The notes beneath the pieces are model-generated. The model saw nothing but the letters and a program-made list of their open reading frames with translations, ran no database searches and was not told the origin of the DNA. From assembly GCA_019313025.1 (NCBI GenBank), contig JAFDCA010000266.1, forward strand, positions 1 through 6,019: a stretch of DNA of 6,019 nt, in the 5' to 3' direction. Source of the stretch: Deltaproteobacteria bacterium (GTDB lineage: Bacteria; Desulfobacterota; Desulfobacteria; Desulfobacterales; UBA11574). The position numbers were made by a program, and so were the translations under genes. Shown here piece after piece: positions 1 to 5,242 of the stretch (position 1 is the stretch's first letter; each line of letters begins with the position of its first letter).

Positions 1-334
1 GCCATTTCAGGAAAAATTATTCAAATAATGACTTAACATATTAATATTCTATATAATTTGAGGTAATGTTTGATTTGAGATTGGACAAATAATCTTAAAG
101 AATGTTTTATACTTCATAAAAACATGCCGGATAATCCCACATGCCGGCAGAATAAAAGGAATAGATTATACCATAATTTAATATTTATATTTATTATTAC
201 AAAGTGTTAAAAGTAATGCTGGATTTTTCCACATTAAAGTCTTATTTTTCAACAGTGGTCATTTGTTTGCCTTTAATTTTGAAAAGATTTGCTTTGGCAT
301 TAACATCCTATCGTGTTATTCAGAAATGAAAAAT
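1..334. other. AT-rich non-coding region, no gene seen
   Basis: No reading frame of useful length with a ribosome binding site is visible on either strand. All three plus-strand frames meet a stop within the first 42 bases, so at most a few C-terminal codons of a gene ending at the left edge could be present, and none is recognisable. The only structure seen is the small hairpin near 116-149. The composition is clearly more AT-rich than the decarboxylase gene that follows. Confidence 0.6.
116..149 (-). terminator. Possible weak hairpin terminator, minus strand
   Basis: TGCCGG (125-130) and CCGGCA (144-149) form a 6-bp GC-rich stem with a 13-base loop. Read on the minus strand, the stem is followed after two bases by a run of five T. 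The same segment contains CATGCCGG twice as a direct repeat. No minus-strand gene is visible immediately upstream (150-522), so either an unrecognised transcript ends here or the hairpin is incidental. Confidence 0.25.
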
Positions 335-459
335 GACGGCTTTTTAAAAAGTCCAATTTCCGCGTTGCGCTTCATTTCGTGTTCACTGCGGCGAACATAA
401 GTACGCCTCATTCCAGAAAATTTGCGACGCCTTGAATTTGAACTTTTTACTTGGCCGTC
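335..459. repeat. 125-base imperfect palindrome (MITE- or REP-like element)
   Basis: The segment begins with GACGGC and ends with GCCGTC. Aligning the left end with the reverse complement of the right end gives a shared pattern GACGGC, TAAAAAGT, CAA, TTC, GCGT over roughly 40 bases. The centre is a short stem (390-407) with arms GGCG..AC and GT..CGCC around an ATAA loop, with one mismatched pair. The whole element can therefore fold into a long interrupted hairpin. It encodes nothing and sits directly upstream of the panP promoter. The overall look resembles the dispersed palindromic elements common in Desulfobacterota intergenic regions. That resemblance is from memory and no second copy occurs in this window. 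Exact ends and target-site duplication cannot be fixed; the right boundary may extend to about 486, because another AAAAGTTCAA-like sequence lies there. Confidence 0.6.
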
Positions 460-465
460 TCAATT

Positions 466-494
466 TTGACTTTTAAAAGTTCAAAAGATATAAA
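466..494 (+). promoter_or_regulatory. Sigma-70-like promoter of the panP-like gene
   Basis: TTGACT (466-471, five of six matches to TTGACA) and TATAAA (489-494) are separated by exactly 17 bases. Transcription would be expected to start near 500-502, giving a leader of only about 20 bases before the start codon at 523. A perfect 12-base palindrome, ACTTTTAAAAGT (469-480), overlaps the -35 box and the spacer and could be an operator. The promoter begins just seven bases after the palindromic element at 335-459. Confidence 0.65.
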
Positions 495-522
495 TACCCT
501 ATAGTTACGGATAAAACAGCCA

Positions 523-2160
523 ATGAAGAATAAAATAATCATGCCTCAAAAAAAAGAACTGGTGGCCGATTGGCCGGCACTGTCGCGAACCTTCATTCGT
601 CCGGAAACCGAAGCTGCAAGGTCAACATTGATCAAGTACATGGAGCAGATTCTTTTCGGACTCCACGATTTTCTAAAAAAACATGTTGGTTTTACCGAAG
701 AGGTCAGCCTGAAGGATTTGGCCGATCGATTTACCGACAGCCTTATCAGTCAAAATCCTGAAAAAAAACTGGCTGATGTCATTACCGACCTGATTGAAGA
801 CATCGCCCCACATGCGGTGAACGTGGCCTCACCCTATTTTGTCGGTCACATGACATCCGCCATTCCTTTTTTTATGGTCCATCTTAAGACCATCACGGCT
901 GCCTTGAATCAAAATGTGGTTAAAATCGAAACATCCAAAGTGGTGTCGGTGGTGGAAAAGCAGGTCTTGGCCAAAATTCACCGGTTGATTTATAAAAAAA
1001 ACGATGCCTTCTATAATGAACATATCCAGAGCACCCAAACGACGCTTGGCTGTTTTACCGAAAACGGCACCCTCTCCAATCTAACAGCGCTATGGGTGGC
1101 CCGAAATACGCGATTTTCCCCTAAAAGCGGTTTTGAGGGTGTTGAAAAAGAAGGTCTGCAGGCTGCCCACGAAGCCTATAAAATCCAACGAAGTGTCATC
1201 CTCGTATCGAAACGGGGTCATTACTCACTCAACAAGGCTTGCGGATTGCTCGGCATCGGCAACCAAAACATCATTGCCGTAGATGTGGACGAAAAAAACC
1301 GGATCGATCTGAGAACGCTTGAAAAAACCATCAAAACATTAACAAAAAAAACAGCTGTTTTAGCGGTAGTGGGCATTGCTGGGACTACGGAGACCGGCTC
1401 CGTCGATCCCCTTAGGAAAATGGGAGAGATATGTGCCCGAAACAGGATTCATTTCCATGTGGATGCGGCCTGGGGCGGGCCAACGCTGATGTCGGAAAAA
1501 TACGCCCAACTGCTCTCAGGCATCGAACTTGCCGATTCGGTGACCATTGACGGGCACAAACAGTTTTACATGCCCATGAGCTGCGGTATGGTGTACTTCA
1601 AAGACCCCGCCATCATGGATAACGTCATCTATCATGCCAATTACGTCAACCGTCCGGGATCGGTGGATCTCGGCATCAAATCGCCGTCAGGATCACGGGA
1701 GGCCAATTCTTTGATACTCGACAGTGCCCTCAAAATCATGGGCAGCCGGGGCTATGCCCTCCTTATTGATCACGGCATCGAAACCGCCCGCAAGTTTGCC
1801 GACGAAATCGATAAAAGACATAATTTTCAGCTTATTACCCCTCCTGAACTCAATATTCTCACCTACCGATTGTGTCCTTTGGAATTTAAAAACAAGCTGG
1901 CCCAAGGAGATGCGGAAGACGTTGCTCAAATCAATGAAAAATTAAACATTATCAATCGCAGAATTCAAAGACTTCAGCGGGAAGCCGGCAACAGTTTTGT
2001 CTCCAGAACCACCTTAACGTCGACAGACTGGCCCGGCCAGGATATTGTGGTGCTACGGGCGGTCATTATGAACCCCATGACCACCATCGACATCTTGCGG
2101 GAAATTCTCGACGAACAGGAAGAAATCTATAAAAACAGGTCGGCCGGATTCGAATTTTAA
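523..2160 (+). CDS. panP: PLP-dependent aspartate 1-decarboxylase, PanP type
   Basis: This is a 545-residue cytoplasmic enzyme of the group II (glutamate decarboxylase-like) PLP decarboxylases. It is expected to convert L-aspartate to beta-alanine for pantothenate and coenzyme A synthesis, replacing the pyruvoyl enzyme PanD. Visible hallmarks are the substrate-side motif SPYFVGHMTS from S103; the QNVVKIETSK segment near 130; FTENGTLSNLTALWVARN near 178-195; HFHVDAAWGG, with H312 stacking on the cofactor and D314 binding the pyridine nitrogen; and DGHKQ, with K346 as the Schiff-base lysine. The C-terminal NSFVSRTTL segment is also typical of the subfamily. Length matches Vibrio PanP closely and the frame is intact. 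The ATG at 523 is preceded only by a weak GGAT, and a second ATG at 541 is no better, so the start is moderately certain. No other pantothenate gene is nearby. A glutamate or other amino-acid decarboxylase cannot be excluded from sequence alone. Confidence 0.88.
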   Translation: MKNKIIMPQKKELVADWPALSRTFIRPETEAARSTLIKYMEQILFGLHDFLKKHVGFTEEVSLKDLADRFTDSLISQNPEKKLADVITDLIEDIAPHAVNVASPYFVGHMTSAIPFFMVHLKTITAALNQNVVKIETSKVVSVVEKQVLAKIHRLIYKKNDAFYNEHIQSTQTTLGCFTENGTLSNLTALWVARNTRFSPKSGFEGVEKEGLQAAHEAYKIQRSVILVSKRGHYSLNKACGLLGIGNQNIIAVDVDEKNRIDLRTLEKTIKTLTKKTAVLAVVGIAGTTETGSVDPLRKMGEICARNRIHFHVDAAWGGPTLMSEKYAQLLSGIELADSVTIDGHKQFYMPMSCGMVYFKDPAIMDNVIYHANYVNRPGSVDLGIKSPSGSREANSLILDSALKIMGSRGYALLIDHGIETARKFADEIDKRHNFQLITPPELNILTYRLCPLEFKNKLAQGDAEDVAQINEKLNIINRRIQRLQREAGNSFVSRTTLTSTDWPGQDIVVLRAVIMNPMTTIDILREILDEQEEIYKNRSAGFEF

Positions 2161-2642
2161 CCAATACCAGACCTAAAATACGAAAACGATACCTGAAAAA
2201 TGATCCTTGCCTTGATATTTTCAGTTTAAATTTGATATCTGTCAATTTAATGGATTTCTGATCATGGACAGTGTCCCCAGGAATTTGAAACACTATTCTT
2301 TGTGATCACCAGTAAATATCACCGTCAATCTTTTCACACGCTTTTTGAGCATATCACAAATTTGAATGTTAAAATATAAATGGAAGGGTCAGGGCAACTA
2401 TCGTTTGGTGATACAATATTATGTTATCACAAAAATTTCAATCACTTGATAGCTTTTTTTCATTGCAGGTATCGCTGAGTCACCGACAATTAAAGGTTGG
2501 AGATACTGCAGACTTTAAAACATTCAAGAATCCTATGCTCACCATTAGTGATCTGCAGTTTCCTCCTTTTTCAGATATTTCATTGGAACACAAAATATTT
2601 AGATGTAACAAAACCGGTGCTTTATCGCAGATATCAAAAGTT
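2161..2642. other. AT-rich intergenic region, no convincing gene
   Basis: This is the convergent gap between the plus-strand decarboxylase and the end of the minus-strand block. The few open stretches of about 70 codons lack a Shine-Dalgarno and resemble no known protein; the one on the minus strand around 2066-2293 simply runs into the decarboxylase gene antisense. The sequence holds a weak hairpin (2193-2224), a short AT-rich inverted repeat GTGATA...TATCAC (2408-2430), and a small palindrome GGACAGTGTCC (2266-2276) followed by CC. Several TTGATAT copies occur but without regular spacing. Confidence 0.55.
2193..2227 (+). terminator. Possible weak terminator after panP
   Basis: CTGAAAA (2193-2199) pairs with TTTTCAG (2218-2224), and the stem can be continued inward through ATC/GAT if single-base bulges are allowed. 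A short T run (2225-2227) and further AT-rich sequence follow. It lies 33 bases after the decarboxylase stop, a sensible position, but the stem is AT-rich and imperfect. Confidence 0.3.
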
Positions 2643-2680
2643 GGATAATAATAAAGGCAGAGCTGTGATGACCCTGCCTC
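2643..2680 (-). terminator. Intrinsic terminator ending the minus-strand block
   Basis: On the minus strand AGGCAGGGT and GCTCTGCCT form a nine-pair stem (two G-T wobbles) around the seven-base loop CATCACA. The stem is followed immediately by the T-rich tail TTATTATTAT. It lies about 60 bases beyond the last small ORF (stop at 2739) and would end transcription coming from the zinc-ribbon gene. The plus-strand flank is also T-rich, so it could work in both directions and back up termination from panP. Confidence 0.6.
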
Positions 2681-2738
2681 GGATTTCTGATTTTGATATT
2701 TGATTATATTTCAAAATATGGATGTAATCACTGTCATT

Positions 2739-2834
2739 TCAAACGTTGTTAGGTCGCTCTATTTCGGTAAGGTAAAGGTCAACGTATAGTCTGTTTTTTC
2801 CCCTATCAGCTATAACCCTATATGGATTTTCCAT
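2739..2834 (-). CDS. 31-residue ORF with good Shine-Dalgarno; possible gene remnant
   Basis: The ATG at 2834 is preceded at ideal distance by GAGGTGA, a strong ribosome binding site that overlaps the TGA ending the PilZ-like ORF upstream, so the two could be translationally coupled. The peptide begins MENPYRVIADRGKNRLYVDL and ends at a TGA after 31 residues. The stretch V-x-x-D-x-x-K-N-R-L-Y-V is reminiscent of the N-terminus of small STAS-like or KNRLY-type proteins seen in Desulfobacterota, which would normally continue for about 100 more residues. No continuation is visible in the other frames, so it is either a truncated remnant or a genuine very small protein. The family suggestion is from memory and uncertain. 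Confidence 0.4.
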   Translation of the reverse strand: MENPYRVIADRGKNRLYVDLYLTEIERPNNV

Positions 2835-2839
2835 ACAAT

Positions 2840-2971
2840 TCACCTCATTGTAATTTTACCTGGTTTATTAAATTGTTGACCAAGTTTATAATAATTATCT
2901 TTAAGAATAACATATACTCTTTCTTGAGCTTTAAATATTTTATGCTTCCTTCTTTCCATATTTTTTTTCAT
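2840..2971 (-). pseudogene. Truncated PilZ-like ORF overlapping the zinc-ribbon gene
   Basis: From ATG 2971 (or the in-frame ATG 2959) the frame encodes about 40 residues containing ERRKHKIFKAQ and VILKDNYYKLGQ. This pattern (basic start, K-x-F-K-x-Q, then L-K-x-x-x-x-K-L-G-Q) matches the beginning of small PilZ-domain proteins, which usually continue with an I-I-D-I-S-x-G-G-L-A-F strand carrying the second half of the c-di-GMP site. Here the sequence diverges after KLGQ and stops at 2840-2842. It overlaps the last 20-32 bases of the zinc-ribbon gene in another frame and has no clear Shine-Dalgarno. It is best read as a degraded 5' fragment. The PilZ link is a pattern match by eye, not a confirmed homology. 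Confidence 0.35.
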
Positions 2972-3179
2972 GTTGGCCAGCTTTGAAACACTCAGGACAC
3001 TTAGCGAAATAGTCATCAGATGAGCATTTAAATAAAGCGCCCCCCTGTAACCCAAATCCTTCTGATACAGGTGTTATTTCAATTATTGTCTTGTGCCCGC
3101 AGTCGGAACATTTATCTTTTACTACAATTGTCGATTTCTCGGGATTAGTTTCAAACATTTTTCTTAATATTTCAATCAT
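2940..3179 (-). CDS. Small zinc-ribbon protein, function unknown
   Basis: The product is a 79-residue soluble protein with no signal peptide or membrane segment. Two CxxC knuckles, C24-S-D-C27 and C61-P-E-C64, are separated by 33 residues and would hold one zinc ion in a rubredoxin or zinc-ribbon type fold. C52 and H29 are additional potential ligands. Residues 1-23 are a short amphipathic start (MIEILRKMFETNPEK) and the tail is lysine-rich (EKKYGKKEA), which would suit nucleic-acid or partner binding. The ATG at 3179 is preceded by AAAGGGGGTAATCATA, a strong Shine-Dalgarno at good spacing, which supports this start. I do not recognise a named family. Zinc binding is well supported, anything beyond that is not. 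Confidence 0.7.
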   Translation of the reverse strand: MIEILRKMFETNPEKSTIVVKDKCSDCGHKTIIEITPVSEGFGLQGGALFKCSSDDYFAKCPECFKAGQHEKKYGKKEA

Positions 3180-3230
3180 TATGATTACCCCCTTTAATGA
3201 AAGCCCATTCCGTTCTAAATATAAATTATT

Positions 3231-3260
3231 TTGATATTCTTGGTTTTAGTCTTCTATCAA
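3231..3260 (-). promoter_or_regulatory. Tentative promoter for the zinc-ribbon gene
   Basis: On the minus strand TTGATA (3255-3260, five of six matches to the -35 consensus) and TATCAA (3231-3236, four of six to the -10 consensus) are 18 bases apart, about 50-80 bases upstream of the zinc-ribbon ATG. The region is AT-rich, so chance matches are likely. It would allow the small zinc-ribbon gene to be expressed independently of the PEP-CTERM gene. Confidence 0.25.
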
Positions 3261-3374
3261 ACCCACTTTTTCATTCCTTGACGGATCTACGCTCAGGGAT
3301 ATGCATTGTATAAAAGATTTCTCGCCGATCAATATCTGATCGTCTATCTCTATTTCAGATAATGTTTGGCTCAT
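3246..3374 (-). CDS. Possible 42-residue ORF, unrecognised
   Basis: An ATG at 3374, five bases after the TAG of the PEP-CTERM lipoprotein gene, opens a 42-codon frame ending in TAA at 3246. The peptide begins MSQTLSEIEIDDQILIGEKS and ends SRNEKVGLIED; it is acidic, soluble and balanced in composition, unlike random AT-rich translation. There is no Shine-Dalgarno (TTCCC precedes the ATG), so it would depend on translational coupling with the gene in front. I recognise no family. It may be a real small protein or a remnant. Confidence 0.3.
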   Translation of the reverse strand: MSQTLSEIEIDDQILIGEKSFIQCISLSVDPSRNEKVGLIED

Positions 3375-3379
3375 GGGAA

Positions 3380-3628
3380 CTATTTTTTAAACTTTTTGCG
3401 TCCATATCTTTCAAGACCGACCAGGCCAGAGCCAAGCAGTATAAAAGTAGCGGGCTCGGGGACCGGGAAAGGACCAGGATCTATAGGTTCTGAAACATCA
3501 GTAGTGGTAACTGGTGTTGAAATTTTCGAGGTAAAGCTTGATGTGGTTGCCGGATCATCAGACGAAGGGCAGCCTACAATTCCAAAAAACATAATCACAA
3601 TACATAAAACCATAAATAACTTCTTCAC
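3380..3628 (-). CDS. 82-residue lipoprotein with PEP-CTERM sorting signal
   Basis: The protein is almost entirely sorting signals. Residues 1-19 are a lipoprotein signal peptide (KK, then a hydrophobic core) ending in the lipobox I17-V18-G19-C20, so C20 should be lipidated after signal peptidase II cleavage. Residues 28-46 are about 60 percent Ser/Thr, then a proline-rich linker leads to V-P-E-P at 56-59, a hydrophobic helix (60-72) and the basic tail RYGRKKFKK. That is a classic PEP-CTERM tripartite signal recognised by an exosortase (EpsH/XrtA family). Only about 36 residues lie between the two signals. The start is GTG at 3628, supported by TAAGGAGGTGA directly upstream, essentially a full match to the 16S anti-Shine-Dalgarno. 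It follows a terminator-like hairpin, so probably has its own promoter, which I could not identify. No exosortase gene is in the window. Confidence 0.75.
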   Translation of the reverse strand: MKKLFMVLCIVIMFFGIVGCPSSDDPATTSSFTSKISTPVTTTDVSEPIDPGPFPVPEPATFILLGSGLVGLERYGRKKFKK

Positions 3629-3646
3629 CCTATCACCTCCTTAAAA
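3618..3646 (-). promoter_or_regulatory. Near-perfect Shine-Dalgarno fixing a GTG start
   Basis: On the minus strand TAAGGAGGTGATAGG precedes the GTG at 3628. The core AAGGAGGTGA matches the 3' end of 16S rRNA across ten bases, the strongest ribosome binding site in the window. It decides for GTG rather than the in-frame ATG five codons further in, and keeps the KK of the signal peptide. Confidence 0.7.
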
Positions 3647-3693
3647 AGAAAAAAGTCGAACAAATTCATCGCGACACGGCTTACGGAAATCCT

Positions 3694-3728
3694 CATCAAA
3701 ATCATGGCGGCCCTCTTGGGCCGCCATG
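3694..3728 (-). terminator. Hairpin terminator after the DUF5666 lipoprotein gene
   Basis: CATGGCGGCCC (3703-3713) and GGGCCGCCATG (3718-3728) are a perfect 11-bp inverted repeat with a four-base loop. On the minus strand the stem is followed by ATTTTG, a short U-run. It begins 32 bases after the stop of the DUF5666 gene. The stem is strong but the T-run is short, so read-through into the PEP-CTERM gene is possible. Confidence 0.65.
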
Positions 3729-3760
3729 GTTCCTGTAGTCTTTATAAGAAAGCCACGGTA

Positions 3761-5242
3761 TTAATCTTCGAACTCGATCTGATCCCAGTCTCCACTGGAA
3801 AGATCGAGGCGGGCCTTGACCAGATCACCGTTGTTCAGCCTTCTGAAGAACTCATCCCGGCCGATGATTACATCGTCATCCTTAAAATCGTTATCGTTTA
3901 TCGTGATGGTGTCCACAACAACTCCGAGGATGGTCACGGTGTCAGCAGGTTCCGAAAAGCTGTCAACAGTTCCTTGGATGATTGTTCGGTTGTCGGAAGT
4001 CGTGCTCTTCAGTTCGATTTCGGTGGCAGACACCGTGGTGCCACCAAGACCGGTTGCACTCACACGTCCGCGAATCTTCAAGTTGTCACCCGGATCGATC
4101 CCGCTCAGATTGGTAACTTTCTCAAATTCGGTGAGGACATCGTCCACCTGGACCGTGATCCCGGGAAGTCCTTCAAGGGTCAAGGTCACGGCACCTGCAT
4201 CTCTTGTCACCACGTTAGCCTCAAACTTGACGCTGTCTTTGTATTTAACCGTAACGGCCACCAGAATGCCGCCGATGATTGGGCCTTCGGCCTCTATTTT
4301 GATGCCGTCGAGAAGTTCAGCTTCGGTCCCGCCGATGAACTCCGCAGTGGCATAGTCTACTAGTTGCCCGTTCACCTCGAAGGTTTCGAGGCCGGTATCA
4401 AGGTCGGTGACAAAACCTTCCACTTCGACCTTGTCGATATCGTCAAGTCCGAGGCCCACAGGTTTAATCTCGACATCTGTAGCGGTCAGAGTGTTTCCGA
4501 CCAAATTATTCCCCTTGACTTCCACTAAGACGCCGTCAGACAAAGTTCCGTTTCTTGGCGTTACACCGGTAAAGTCAATCGTGAGAAGGTTGATCTGGAA
4601 AGTATTACCCGCCAGATTTTGTACGACCCCTTCGATTTCCAGGTCATCCGTTAGCAGAAATGTCGCCAGGTCGGCGGCTTTCTTCTCGATAAAAGTTATC
4701 CGAATGGATCCGTCAAAATTGGTGAATCCGCTGATTTCGACCACGTTGCCTACGTTTCCCGGGCCGAGGGAAGCGAATGTGAAGGTCGGGTCATTTTTGT
4801 CGAAGAAAGTTACACCATCCTCGACAATAGCGGTCTGGCCCATGACCACCAGGGTCTTCACAGATCCACTGCTGGACGTAGTTACATTGGAAATCGGGCC
4901 TTCGAGGTTATCGTCAAACCTGATCTTGGTTGCCGTTCCAGTTGTGCCGTTGTCGTCGAAAGTACCTTCAACTTTGACCCACATGCCCTCGTGCAGATTG
5001 TTTTCTGAGAAACCTCCAACACCTTCAATTTCGAATTCGGTGCCGGTCGTTTTCCACTCCACGCCGTTGACAAAAACACTGCCAAATCCTTCAATAGCGC
5101 CGGAAGATGCACCCGACACAACTCCTGTTCCTCCAATTCCGCCGCCAGCTACAAAAGAATCACCACCACCACCTCCGCATGAAACGGTTATGATGGTAAT
5201 AGTGGCAATTATACATGTTAATAAGAATGCTCTTTTTCTCAT
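3761..5242 (-). CDS. DUF5666-repeat lipoprotein, six tandem beta-rich domains
   Basis: This 493-residue exported protein begins with a lipoprotein signal (MRKR, hydrophobic 5-18, lipobox T19-V20-S21-C22) followed by a glycine-rich flexible linker (23-48). The rest is about six copies of a DUF5666-like unit, roughly 48-112, 113-188, 201-260, 272-335, 338-413 and 420-492. Each has a V/I-E-G-x-V opening, an F-x-V-N-G-x-x-V/D strand and a G-x-x-V-E-V-E-G ... G-T-x-x-A-T-x-I-E closing segment. The first copy (GAIEGFGSVFVNGVEW) is the most canonical. The protein is acidic, nearly free of cysteine after C22, and should sit lipid-anchored in the envelope, probably outer membrane. Biochemical function is unknown; binding or adhesion is only a guess. 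The ATG at 5242 has TAAAGGGGGTA upstream and overlaps the DUF6502 stop by four bases, so the two genes are translationally coupled. Confidence 0.85.
   Translation of the reverse strand: MRKRAFLLTCIIATITIITVSCGGGGGDSFVAGGGIGGTGVVSGASSGAIEGFGSVFVNGVEWKTTGTEFEIEGVGGFSENNLHEGMWVKVEGTFDDNGTTGTATKIRFDDNLEGPISNVTTSSSGSVKTLVVMGQTAIVEDGVTFFDKNDPTFTFASLGPGNVGNVVEISGFTNFDGSIRITFIEKKAADLATFLLTDDLEIEGVVQNLAGNTFQINLLTIDFTGVTPRNGTLSDGVLVEVKGNNLVGNTLTATDVEIKPVGLGLDDIDKVEVEGFVTDLDTGLETFEVNGQLVDYATAEFIGGTEAELLDGIKIEAEGPIIGGILVAVTVKYKDSVKFEANVVTRDAGAVTLTLEGLPGITVQVDDVLTEFEKVTNLSGIDPGDNLKIRGRVSATGLGGTTVSATEIELKSTTSDNRTIIQGTVDSFSEPADTVTILGVVVDTITINDNDFKDDDVIIGRDEFFRRLNNGDLVKARLDLSSGDWDQIEFED

Noticed and set aside
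1..42. C-terminal end of a gene from the left edge
   Set aside because: Each plus-strand frame stops within 42 bases, and the 8-13 codons available match nothing recognisable.
829..1038. Minus-strand frame inside panP
   Set aside because: It is antisense to conserved decarboxylase sequence and shows no features of its own.
2408..2430. GTGATA...TATCAC inverted repeat as a terminator
   Set aside because: The stem is only six AT-rich pairs with an 11-base loop. There is no T-run on either strand after the stem.
2421..2703. Two overlapping plus-strand frames of 75 and 68 codons
   Set aside because: They lie in AT-rich DNA with no Shine-Dalgarno, have no recognisable motif, and one runs through the minus-strand terminator.
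2212..3240. Repeated TTGATAT words in the AT-rich spacers
   Set aside because: Spacing is irregular and flanks are not conserved, so this is compatible with base composition rather than a repeat array or CRISPR.
3366..3644. 92-codon plus-strand frame
   Set aside because: It is antisense to the PEP-CTERM lipoprotein gene, whose two sorting signals and perfect Shine-Dalgarno are far stronger evidence.
3704..4363. Plus-strand open frames of 219 and 179 codons
   Set aside because: Both lie opposite the DUF5666 gene, have no convincing ribosome site, and one begins inside the terminator hairpin.
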